A stretch of 8,893 nt of DNA, taken from positions 1 to 8,893 of the forward strand of contig JBOGZI010000185.1 in the NCBI GenBank assembly GCA_050697275.1, written 5' to 3'. Shown piece after piece: positions 1 to 5,983 of the stretch (its first letter is position 1; each line of letters starts with the position of its first letter). The notes beneath the pieces are model-generated. The model was given only the letters and a program-made list of their open reading frames with translations. It was not told the DNA's origin and searched no databases. The position numbers and the translations under genes were made by a program. Source of the stretch: JBOGZI01 sp050697275. Its GTDB lineage: Bacteria; Actinomycetota; Thermoleophilia; Solirubrobacterales; 70-9.

Positions 1-369
1 GGCGGTCGGCGTCTGGGCCGGCGCCGTTCCGGTGGTGGTCTGCTCGTCGTCGCTGTCCTCCATCCCGATCAGGACGCCGACCAGCAGCATGATCCCGAGC
101 AGCGCGATCAGCCCCACGGCGACGAGCGGGTTCCAGGCCCGGCCCGCGGCGGGCGCCGGGGCGGCACGTCCGTTCGCGGCCGCCGCCTCGTCGCCCGAGA
201 GGAGATGGCGCTGGTAGTCCACCCTGGGCTCGCCCCGGCGGTGCCCGCAGTTCAGGCAGTAGCGCTGGTCTGCGGCGAGCGGCGTCCCGCACTCGGTGCA
301 GGGCGCGCCCTCCTTGCCGAGGGTCGCCGTGGTCGGCGCATCGCTCTGTTTCGCCGTGCTCGTCGTCAT
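1..369 (-). CDS. Zinc-ribbon, single-pass membrane protein (partial, C-terminus off the left edge)
   Basis: An open frame reads leftwards from ATG at 369 and runs off the window after 123 codons. Residues 24-41 hold a four-cysteine zinc ribbon (CTEC, 10-residue spacer, CLNC; C24, C27, C38, C41). A hydrophilic Ala/Pro-rich linker follows (about 60-80), then one hydrophobic segment (about 81-102) and an acidic, Thr/Pro-rich stretch. This suggests a cytoplasmic zinc ribbon anchored to the membrane with the C-terminal part outside. Similar proteins are common in actinobacteria and mostly uncharacterised; I cannot assign a function. It lies 119 bp downstream of phoU on the same strand, so it may be read from the pst operon. 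A TACTAT at 450-445 could instead be its own -10, with a leader of about 70 nt. No strong ribosome-binding site precedes the ATG. Confidence 0.75.
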   Translation of the reverse strand, partial: MTTSTAKQSDAPTTATLGKEGAPCTECGTPLAADQRYCLNCGHRRGEPRVDYQRHLLSGDEAAAANGRAAPAPAAGRAWNPLVAVGLIALLGIMLLVGVLIGMEDSDDEQTTTGTAPAQTPTA

Positions 370-488
370 ATCTCGCGCTCTGCCCGGAACGCGGGCTCTA
401 CGAACAAACCCGTACGCCGCGAGGCGTTGCGGCCCGGCGGGGGAATAGTAAGAGAGCTACGCCTGCCCGCGCGTGGCGGAGCCGAAAC
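370..488. other. Gap between phoU and the zinc-ribbon gene
   Basis: This 119-bp gap contains no gene I can support. It holds a small perfect hairpin at 414-427 (5-bp arms around a GCGA tetraloop) with no T-tract, so it is not a convincing terminator. A minus-strand TACTAT at 450-445 is a possible -10 element without a clear -35. Confidence 0.4.
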
Positions 489-1193
489 TCAGGCGCCGGC
501 GGTGGGTGGCTCGCCCGGATGCGAGGCGTCCTCGAATTCGCGGAACAGCCCGGTCACGACGAAGGCCACCTGCTCGCCGATGTCGACGGCGTTGTCGCCG
601 ATCCGCTCCAGGGCGCGCGCGACGAGCATCATCGTCATCGCCCACTCGCGCACGTCGGCCTCCTCGCCCACCTGGACCGCGAGCTGGAAGCACTCCTTGT
701 TGAGGTCGTCGATCAGGTCGTCCTGTCGGACCAGGTCGCGGGCGAGGTCGACGTCGCGGCCCTCGAACGCCTGCTTCGCCTGCGAGAGCATCGAGCGCGC
801 CTGCTTGCCCATCTGGAGGATGTGATCGACCATCCCCGCTCGCTGGGGCGCGTCGTGGCCGGTCAGCGGGATCACCTTGGCGATGTTCACGCACTGGTCC
901 CCCATTCGCTCGATGCTGTGCATGACGTGCAGCAGCGCCGAGATCAGCCGCAGGTCGGTGGCCACCGGGGCCTGGGTGGCGAGCAGCGTGAGGATCTCCT
1001 GGTGGACCTCCAGGTAGCGCCCGTCGATCCGATCGTCGTCGGCGACCACCAGCTGCGAGAGCTCGACGTCCTGGTGCTCGACGGCCTCCAGGGTCCGGTC
1101 GAGGCTCTGCACGACCATGTCGACCCCCTCCAGCGCCCGCTGCTCCAGCTTCTGGAGCTCCTCCTGGTAGTGCAGCCGGGTGCTGTCCGCCAT
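489..1193 (-). CDS. phoU: PhoU, phosphate-signalling regulator of the Pst system
   Basis: PhoU is a cytoplasmic three-helix-bundle protein. It links the Pst transporter to the PhoR-type sensor, restrains the Pho response when phosphate is plentiful and limits phosphate import. The product is 234 residues, the usual length, with two homologous PhoU halves. Each half carries the family's metal-binding signature: ERMGDQ at 95-100 (E95, D99) and ERIGDN at 196-201 (E196, D200). The whole sequence is predicted helical, with a short disordered tail (SHPGEPPTAGA). The ATG at 1193 shares its A with the pstB stop (TGATG), so translation is probably coupled to pstB. It is the last pst gene in the transcript, which is its typical place. 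Family assignment is firm; its exact signalling partner is not visible here because no sensor kinase is in the window. Confidence 0.97.
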   Translation of the reverse strand: MADSTRLHYQEELQKLEQRALEGVDMVVQSLDRTLEAVEHQDVELSQLVVADDDRIDGRYLEVHQEILTLLATQAPVATDLRLISALLHVMHSIERMGDQCVNIAKVIPLTGHDAPQRAGMVDHILQMGKQARSMLSQAKQAFEGRDVDLARDLVRQDDLIDDLNKECFQLAVQVGEEADVREWAMTMMLVARALERIGDNAVDIGEQVAFVVTGLFREFEDASHPGEPPTAGA

Positions 1194-2020
1194 CAGCCCA
1201 CCTTCCCGGTGACGTAGTCCTCGGTCCGCTGATCGGATGGGTTGGTGAAGATCTTCTCGGTCTCGTCGTACTCGACCAGCTGTCCCCAGCGGTTGTCCTC
1301 ATCGGCATCCAGCTCGACGATCAGGAAGGCCGTCCGGTCCGACACCCGGGCGGCCTGTTGCATGTTGTGGGTGACGATCACGATCGAGAACTCCTCCTTC
1401 AGCTCCATCATCAGGTCCTCGATCCGCCCGGTCGAGATCGGGTCCAGCGCCGAGCAGGGCTCGTCCATCAGGATCACGTCGGGGTCCACAGCGATGCAGC
1501 GGGCGATGCAGAGCCGCTGCTGCTGGCCGCCGGACATCCCATAGGCGTTGTCGTCGAGGCGGTTCTTGACCTCGCCCCAGAGCGCCGCTCGCTCCAGCGC
1601 CTGCTTGACCCGATCCTCGACGTCGTCGAGGCCGAGCACCTGCGGGCCGAAGGCGACGTTGTCGTGGATCGACTTCGGAAAGGGATTCGGCTTCTGGAAG
1701 ACCATCCCGATCCGCTTGCGGACCTCGACCGGATCGACCGCGGGCGCGTAGAGGTCCTGGCCGTGGTAGTAGCAGTGGCCCTCAACCTCGGCGGTCGGGA
1801 TCAGGTCGTTCATCCGGTTGAGGCAGCGGATCAGGGTGCTCTTGCCGCAGCCGGAGGGCCCGATCAGCGCGGTGATCTGGTGTTCGTGGATCTCCATCGA
1901 GATGTCCTTGACGGCGGGCTTGCCCGCGTAGCGCACCGTCAGGTCCTCGAGCTCGAAGATGCCGGCGCTCGTCCCGACACGCCTCGAGCCCCTGCCCTCC
2001 GTGAGGGAGGAGACATCCAC
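1193..2020 (-). CDS. pstB: PstB, phosphate ABC transporter ATP-binding protein
   Basis: PstB is the cytoplasmic ATPase that powers phosphate import through PstC/PstA. I chose GTG at 2020 (275 residues) because a strong GGGGAGG lies 7 nt upstream. The frame is open back to GTG 2092 (299 residues), but that start has no ribosome-binding site and would add a non-conserved Arg/Ala-rich tail. In 2092 numbering: Walker A GPSGCGKST 78-86, Q-loop Q133 in the PstB-typical FQKPNPFPKSI, signature SGGQQQR 187-193, Walker B VILMDE 206-211, D-loop SALD 214-217 and H-loop H242. All catalytic residues are present. The C-terminal DETEKIFTNP segment is also typical of PstB. The stop overlaps the phoU ATG. Length with the shorter start is close to the family norm of about 250-270. 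Confidence 0.96.
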   Translation of the reverse strand: MDVSSLTEGRGSRRVGTSAGIFELEDLTVRYAGKPAVKDISMEIHEHQITALIGPSGCGKSTLIRCLNRMNDLIPTAEVEGHCYYHGQDLYAPAVDPVEVRKRIGMVFQKPNPFPKSIHDNVAFGPQVLGLDDVEDRVKQALERAALWGEVKNRLDDNAYGMSGGQQQRLCIARCIAVDPDVILMDEPCSALDPISTGRIEDLMMELKEEFSIVIVTHNMQQAARVSDRTAFLIVELDADEDNRWGQLVEYDETEKIFTNPSDQRTEDYVTGKVG

Positions 2021-2127
2021 CCCCGGCACCTCCCCCCGGCCGGTCGCCGCATCGGCCGCCCTCCTCTCCCGGTCAGCCACTTGTTTCAACACTGTCGACC
2101 ATCACTTTCATCGAGGTTCCCTTCCCC
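2021..2127 (-). other. pstA-pstB intercistronic segment with a 12-codon ORF
   Basis: If pstB starts at GTG 2020, 107 bp separate it from pstA. A good ribosome-binding site (GGGAAGGGAA) lies before an ATG at 2111, which opens only 12 codons (MKVMVDSVETSG) ending with TGA at 2075-2073. That short frame differs from pstB's frame. A purine-rich GGGAGAGGAGG lies at 2070-2060. This could be a translational leader, or a relic of an older pstB start separated by a frameshift. Confidence 0.3.
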
Positions 2128-3081
2128 TCACCACTGCTGCTCGTATCTGTTCCGCAGCCAGATCGCGAACGAGTTCATCGCCAGCAGCACGACCAGCATC
2201 AGGATCACGCCGGCGGCCGCCACCACCCTGAACTCGTCCTGCGGGCGCAGCGCGTAGTTGAAGATCTGCACCGGCATCGCCGAGTAGCCGCCGGAGAGCG
2301 GCTCCGGATCGAAGGTGACGAAGGTCGCCGCGCCGACCAGCAGGAGCGGCGCCGCCTCCCCGAGGGCCCGCGAGAGCGCCAGGATCACGCCGGTGGCGAC
2401 CCCCGGAATCGAGGCGGGCAGCACCTGGCGGCGGATCGTCTGCCACTGGGTCGCCCCGAGCGCCAGCGAGCCCTCGCGGATCGAAGGCGGCACCGCACGG
2501 ATCGCCTCGCGGGCCGCGATGATCACGGTCGGCAGCACCAGCAGCGAGAGGGTGAGCGAGCCGGCCAGGGCGATGAAGCCGAGGTCGAGCGGGCCGCGGA
2601 CGATGAAGGCGAGCCCGAGGATCCCGTAGATGATCGAGGGCACCGCCGCCAGGTTCTGGATGTTGAGCTCGATCAGGCGGTTCCACCAGCGCTCACGGTT
2701 CGCGTACTCCTCCAGATAGACGGCGGCCCCCACCCCGATCGGGACGATCAGCAGGATCACGCCGAGGATCAGGTAGAGGCTGCCGATGATCGCCGGCCTG
2801 AACCCGGCCTCCTCCGGGTTGATGGTCGAAGGACCGTCGGTGATCAGATGGAGCCCGAACGACGGCGCGCCCTTGATCGCCGACTGGAGGATGACCGCGG
2901 CCAGCGCCAGCATCGCGATCCCGATCGCGAGCAGCAGCAGGGCGAAGAAGACATTGCCGCGCCAGCGGTCGCCGCGTGGTTGCGCCGACAGCGAGGCAGC
3001 CACCGCGGCTTGGGCTCCCGCGCTCGCCAGGCGCGTGCGCTCGGACATCGGCCTCGGCATCCCGGGCATTCGAGGGCTCAC
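2128..3081 (-). CDS. pstA: PstA, phosphate ABC transporter permease
   Basis: PstA is one of the two inner-membrane subunits that form the phosphate channel with PstC. From GTG 3081 it has 317 residues. I chose this start because GGGAGG lies 7 nt upstream and the GTGA overlap with the pstC stop is typical of coupled genes; ATGs at 3069, 3060 and 3048 are alternatives. Six hydrophobic segments lie near residues 43-68, 97-122, 144-161, 166-190, 226-252 and 286-308. The cytoplasmic EAA-loop, which docks on PstB, is EGSLALGAT...LPASIPG (about 203-227). A glycine- and Pro-containing FDPEPLSGGYSAMPVQIFNY segment (257-276) is typical of PstA. The N-terminal 40 residues are hydrophilic and variable. 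Nothing appears broken. Confidence 0.95.
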   Translation of the reverse strand: MSPRMPGMPRPMSERTRLASAGAQAAVAASLSAQPRGDRWRGNVFFALLLLAIGIAMLALAAVILQSAIKGAPSFGLHLITDGPSTINPEEAGFRPAIIGSLYLILGVILLIVPIGVGAAVYLEEYANRERWWNRLIELNIQNLAAVPSIIYGILGLAFIVRGPLDLGFIALAGSLTLSLLVLPTVIIAAREAIRAVPPSIREGSLALGATQWQTIRRQVLPASIPGVATGVILALSRALGEAAPLLLVGAATFVTFDPEPLSGGYSAMPVQIFNYALRPQDEFRVVAAAGVILMLVVLLAMNSFAIWLRNRYEQQW

Positions 3082-4043
3082 TCGTAGACCTCCCGGAAGC
3101 GGCGGACGAGCCGGATCGCGATCGCGTTCATGCCCAGCGTCATCACGAACAGCACCGCGCCGACCGCGAAGATGGTGTCGTAGGTGATCGTCCCGGTGGC
3201 GATGTCGCCGGTCGCCACCCTGCCGATGGCGGCGGTCATGGCGAGCACCGACTCGCCTGGATTGAAGGTCGGGTTCGGGGTCGCCCCGGCGACCAGCAGG
3301 ACCACCATCGTTTCGCCTACCGCCCGTGAGGCGGCGAGCACGACCGAGGCGACGATCCCCGAGATCGCCGCCGGGAAGACCACCCGGGTCGAGACCTTGA
3401 GCTTGGTGGCGCCGAGGGCATAGGCGCCCTCCCGCAGCCCACCGGGCACCGCCTTCATCGCGTCGTCGGAGATCGAGGCGATGATCGGCAGCAGCAGCAG
3501 CGCGATGCCCAGCGAGGCCGCGAGCACGAAGAACGGAGGGGTCTTGACGAAGCCGGGCACGACCCCCTGGACCTCGGGGCTGATGAAGGTGAGAGCGAAC
3601 ACGCCCAGCGCGACGGTGGGAACTCCCGCCAGCACCTCGAGCACCGGCTTGATCAGCTTTCGGATCCTGGGACCGGCGTATTCGCTGAGGTAGATCGCCG
3701 ACAGCAGCCCGAGCGGCACCGCGAACAGCAGCGACCAGAAGGTGATGCTGAGCGTGCCGATCACCAGGCGGAGCACCCCGAATCCTGGGTCGCTCGAGTT
3801 GGTCGGGGCCCACTCCTCGAGCGAGAAGAAGCTCTCGAGGGTGACCTGGTCGAAGAAGCCGATGGTCGGCGTCAGCAGCGAGATCACGATCGCGGCGGTC
3901 GTCGCCACGGAGATCACGGCGCAGGCGGCGAGCAGCCCCTGGATCACCCTCTCGCCGTAGCGGGGACGCGCGGCCACCAGGGGCCGGGAGGGGTCTGGCC
4001 TCCCGAGCGCCCTGGTGGCCGCTGTCGCGTCCCTTGCTTCCAT
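3078..4043 (-). CDS. pstC: PstC, phosphate ABC transporter permease
   Basis: PstC pairs with PstA to form the membrane channel that receives phosphate from PstS. It has 321 residues and a hydrophilic N-terminus of about 30 residues. Hydrophobic segments lie near 33-58, 91-118, 132-153, 170-190, 226-251 and 288-311. The EAA-loop for PstB contact is EGAYALGAT...FPAAISG (205-229). The large periplasmic loop after the first segment (FSLEEWAPTNSSDPGFGV, 73-90) is typical of PstC. The ATG at 4043 is 20 bp after the pstS stop and has no clear Shine-Dalgarno sequence. Instead it overlaps the stop of a five-codon frame (ATG 4060) as TGATG, so reinitiation is conceivable. Its 3' end overlaps the pstA start by 4 bp. 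Confidence 0.95.
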   Translation of the reverse strand: MEARDATAATRALGRPDPSRPLVAARPRYGERVIQGLLAACAVISVATTAAIVISLLTPTIGFFDQVTLESFFSLEEWAPTNSSDPGFGVLRLVIGTLSITFWSLLFAVPLGLLSAIYLSEYAGPRIRKLIKPVLEVLAGVPTVALGVFALTFISPEVQGVVPGFVKTPPFFVLAASLGIALLLLPIIASISDDAMKAVPGGLREGAYALGATKLKVSTRVVFPAAISGIVASVVLAASRAVGETMVVLLVAGATPNPTFNPGESVLAMTAAIGRVATGDIATGTITYDTIFAVGAVLFVMTLGMNAIAIRLVRRFREVYE

Positions 4044-4072
4044 CAGCGGGTACCGGCCATGCCTCAGCCGGT
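4044..4072 (-). promoter_or_regulatory. Hairpin at the pstS/pstC junction
   Basis: On the transcribed strand ACCGGC (4072-4067) and GCCGGT (4057-4052) can pair around a 9-nt loop that contains the pstS stop codon. There is no U-tract, so it is not a standard terminator. Such intercistronic stems often stabilise the upstream message or reduce read-through. That would fit the need for far more PstS than channel subunits. The functional reading is inference. Confidence 0.4.
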
Positions 4073-5050
4073 CGTGCCGGTCCCTCCGCCGCCGCCGACC
4101 AGGCTCTCCAGCTTCTGCTGGGACTGCTGGAGCTGCTCGTCGGTGAGCGGGATGAAGCCGACCTGCTCGGCCACCTCGTTGATCTTGTCGAGGTAGAACT
4201 GGAGGAACTCGTCAACCGTCTCGTCCTCCAGCGCCGGCCCCGACGGATAGACGTAAAGCGGCCGGGCCAGCGGCGTGTAGGAGCCGTCCTGGGCGCTCTC
4301 GGGCGACGGGGCGACGCAGCCGTTGCCGCCGTCGATCTCGAGCGCCTTCACGGCCCCCTCGTTCTCGACGAAGAACGAGTAGCCGAAGTAGCCCATGCCG
4401 CCCTCCGCGCCGCCGACGCCGGTGACGGTGGCGTTGTCGTCCTCGCCGATGTCGTTGATGCCGGCCGTCCTCTGGGCGCCCTCCTCACCGTTGATCGCCT
4501 CGGTGAAGAAGTCGAAGGTGCCCGAGTCGGTGCCGGGCGAGTACAGCGTGAGCTCGGCGTCGAACGGCGGCTCGAGCCCCTCGACCTCGCTCCAGCTCGA
4601 CAGGTCGGACTTCGGCTCCCAGATCGACTTGAGCTGGTCGACCGTCACGCAGGTCACCGGGTTGCTCGGGTTGACGACGACAGTGAGGGCGTCGTTGGCG
4701 ACCTGGATCTCCTCGAAGGCGACCCCGCCGCTCTGGCAGGCCTTCACCTCGTCGTCCTCGATCGCGCGGGAGGCGTTGGAGATGTCGGTCTCGCCGGCGC
4801 AGAACTTCTCGAAGCCGCCGCCGGTGCCGGAGGTCCCAACCGTCACGTTGACGTCGGGGTTCTCGGCGTTGAACTCCTCGGCGATCGCCTCGGTGAGCGG
4901 CGCCACCGTGCTCGACCCGTCGACGCGGATCTCGCCGGAGAGGCCGCCGGCCGTCCCATCGCCCCCGTCGTCGTCATCGCCGCCACAGGCCGCGAGGCCG
5001 AGCGCGAGGGCGCCGGAGGTGGCAAGCAGGAGCCACCACTTGCTTGTCAT
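4064..5050 (-). CDS. pstS: PstS, phosphate-binding lipoprotein
   Basis: PstS captures extracellular phosphate and delivers it to PstC/PstA. The 328-residue product begins with a lipoprotein signal (MTSKWW, hydrophobic core 7-18) and lipobox LAAC with lipidated C22, followed by an acidic Gly/Asp linker. The phosphate-binding motifs are conserved: DGSSTVAPLTEAIAEEF from 44, GTSGTGGGF (72-80), ETDISNASR (87-95) and the TDSGTFDFF segment (174-182). The C-terminus ends in an unusual Gly/Thr-rich run (GGGGGTGTTG) that may be a flexible tail. The start ATG 5050 has AGGGAG 7 nt upstream. It is the first transporter gene after the regulator, preceded by four 11-bp PHO-like repeats and an inverted repeat, so phosphate-starvation induction is likely. 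Confidence 0.97.
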   Translation of the reverse strand: MTSKWWLLLATSGALALGLAACGGDDDDGGDGTAGGLSGEIRVDGSSTVAPLTEAIAEEFNAENPDVNVTVGTSGTGGGFEKFCAGETDISNASRAIEDDEVKACQSGGVAFEEIQVANDALTVVVNPSNPVTCVTVDQLKSIWEPKSDLSSWSEVEGLEPPFDAELTLYSPGTDSGTFDFFTEAINGEEGAQRTAGINDIGEDDNATVTGVGGAEGGMGYFGYSFFVENEGAVKALEIDGGNGCVAPSPESAQDGSYTPLARPLYVYPSGPALEDETVDEFLQFYLDKINEVAEQVGFIPLTDEQLQQSQQKLESLVGGGGGTGTTG

Positions 5051-5064
5051 TCGATTTCTCCCTT

Positions 5065-5103
5065 GCTTCGTTGAGTTGGTCGCCGTCAGGCTCGCAACGA
5101 AGC
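5065..5103. repeat. 9-bp perfect inverted repeat in the pstS leader
   Basis: GCTTCGTTG at 5065-5073 is the exact reverse complement of CAACGAAGC at 5095-5103, with a 21-bp spacer. The pstS-proximal arm directly abuts the ribosome-binding site (AGGGAG at 5063-5058). It could be an operator for a dimeric regulator, or a stem in the 5' untranslated RNA that influences PstS expression. The sequence alone cannot separate these. Confidence 0.5.
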
Positions 5104-5109
5104 GGCGCG

Positions 5110-5153
5110 GCCTTGTTACGTGGTTGTGGCCGTGCTGTGAAGAGGTTGTGAAC
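5110..5153 (-). promoter_or_regulatory. PHO-box-like array: four 11-bp repeats upstream of pstS
   Basis: Read on the minus strand, four consecutive 11-bp units are GTTCACAACCT, CTTCACAGCAC, GGCCACAACCA and CGTAACAAGGC. Positions 5-7 (ACA) are identical in all four, and the best unit has the GTTCAC core. Established knowledge: actinobacterial PhoP binds 11-bp direct repeats with a GTTCACC-like core in front of pstS. Here the array overlaps the last 12 codons and stop of the regulator gene. TTCACA (5141-5136) could double as a -35, 17 bp from a weak TAACAA (5118-5113). Confidence 0.6.
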
Positions 5154-5889
5154 GCTCGGCCGGCGGCGGGGCGGCTGGCTCGCCGAGCGGCTCGGGCTCG
5201 AAGCGGTAGCCGATCCCGAAGTGGGTGTGGATGTACTTCCAGGCCCGGGAGCGGCGCTGCAGCTTCTGGCGGAGCTTGCGCACGAAGACGTCCACCGAGC
5301 GGTCCCCGTGGGCCATCGAGTAGCCCCAGACCCGCTCGTAGAGGATGTCGCGCTCGACCACCCTCCCCTGCTCGGCGGCGAGCACCTCCAGCAGCTCGAA
5401 CTCGCGGCGCGTCAGGCCGAGGCTCTCGCCGCTGACGAAGGCCTGGTACTGGTCCGCGCGGATCTCCAGCTCAGCGACGACCAGTGGCCCGACATCGGTG
5501 CGGACGAGCGCGCGCTTGCGCCGCCGCGCGACCGCCTCGACCCGCGCCACCGCCTCCTCGGGGTGGGCGGGCTTGGAGATCCAGTCGTCCGCGCCGAGCC
5601 GCAGCCCGCGGACCCGCTGGGCGACGGTCGAGCGGTCGGTGCAGACGATCACGCCCAGCCCCGGGATCGATCCGCAGAGTCCCTCCAGGTAGTCCCAGGC
5701 GTCCGGCCCCAGCGCCGCGGGATCCACGATCACGACGTTGAGCTTCATCGCGACGATCTCGTCCAGCGGGATCGCCCCGGCGGCTACCTGGTGCTCCCAG
5801 CCGACCGCCTCGAGCCGCTTGCCGAGCACAGTCAGGAAGGCGCTGTCGGTGTCGACCACCGCCAGTCGGATGGTCCCTGCCTCGCTCAC
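5116..5889 (-). CDS. OmpR/PhoP-family DNA-binding response regulator
   Basis: This 257-residue protein has an N-terminal receiver (about 7-120) and a C-terminal winged-helix DNA-binding domain (about 132-231). The receiver shows phospho-acceptor D56 (VVIVDPAAL), T84 (CTD) and K106 (ISKPAHP). The acidic pocket reads VVDTD (D13, D15) where most regulators have DD. The output domain carries LTRREFELLEVLAAEQGRVV, RSVDVFVRKLRQKL (recognition helix, 197-210) and the wing FGIGYRFEP. I chose GTG 5889 because it lies 7 nt after a -10 TAGAAT, implying a leaderless message; earlier starts would break the promoter. A low-complexity tail (235-257) overlaps the PHO-like array. Its position ahead of pstS makes a PhoP-like phosphate regulator likely, but the name is not certain. 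No partner kinase is adjacent within the window. Confidence 0.9.
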   Translation of the reverse strand: MSEAGTIRLAVVDTDSAFLTVLGKRLEAVGWEHQVAAGAIPLDEIVAMKLNVVIVDPAALGPDAWDYLEGLCGSIPGLGVIVCTDRSTVAQRVRGLRLGADDWISKPAHPEEAVARVEAVARRRKRALVRTDVGPLVVAELEIRADQYQAFVSGESLGLTRREFELLEVLAAEQGRVVERDILYERVWGYSMAHGDRSVDVFVRKLRQKLQRRSRAWKYIHTHFGIGYRFEPEPLGEPAAPPPAERSQPLHSTATTT

Positions 5890-5924
5890 GGGGTCGATTC
5901 TAGGGACCGGGGCGGCGCTGTCAG
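5889..5924 (-). promoter_or_regulatory. Promoter of the response-regulator gene (leaderless)
   Basis: On the minus strand a -35 CTGACA (5924-5919, five of six to TTGACA) is followed after 16 bp by -10 TAGAAT (5902-5897, five of six to TATAAT). Seven bases then precede the GTG start at 5889, so transcription should begin at or one base before the start codon. The PHO-like box lies 17 bp further upstream. Confidence 0.65.
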
Positions 5925-5940
5925 CCCCCATTGGGCGGTC

Positions 5941-5962
5941 GTTCACAGGTTGTTCACCCGCT
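5941..5962 (+). promoter_or_regulatory. PHO-box-like direct repeat (two 11-bp units)
   Basis: GTTCACAGGTT and GTTCACCCGCT are adjacent 11-bp units with identical GTTCAC cores at 5941 and 5952. This matches the spacing and core of actinobacterial PhoP-binding repeats, and the second unit contains GTTCACCC. The orientation points to the plus-strand efflux gene, and the box covers its expected -35 region (about -40 to -19 from a start at 5981). It also lies about 52-73 bp upstream of the regulator's predicted transcription start, where it could serve autoregulation. Confidence 0.65.
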
Positions 5963-5968
5963 CGGAGC

Positions 5969-5983
5969 AATAATCGGAGCGTG
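5969..5983 (+). promoter_or_regulatory. -10 element and leaderless start of the efflux gene
   Basis: AATAAT at 5969-5974 (five of six to TATAAT) lies six bases before GTG 5981. GGAG at 5976-5979 is only one base from the GTG, too close to act as a ribosome-binding site. A leaderless message is therefore the best reading. No ordinary -35 is present; the PHO-like repeats occupy that place, as in activator-dependent promoters. Confidence 0.5.

Noticed and set aside
414..427. Hairpin with GCGA tetraloop between phoU and the zinc-ribbon gene
   Set aside because: The stem is only 5 bp and has no T-tract, so it is too weak to call a terminator in GC-rich DNA.
865..870. Isolated GTTCAC within phoU
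   Set aside because: A single copy with no 11-bp partner, inside a coding region, so not a PHO-like site.
1996..2010. 5-bp stem-loop (CCTCC/GGAGG) near the pstB start
   Set aside because: Short, and inside the predicted coding region. GC-rich sequence gives many such stems, and I see no further support.
1358..2257. Long plus-strand frames opposite pstB (and similarly 4034-5074 opposite pstS, 519-1217 opposite phoU)
   Set aside because: They are antisense to confidently identified genes and have biased Arg/Leu/Asp-rich composition without motifs.
2128..4215. 695-codon minus-strand frame suggesting a fused permease
   Set aside because: Only the last 317 codons encode PstA. The upstream part is an Arg/Gly-rich shadow of pstC and pstS in another frame.
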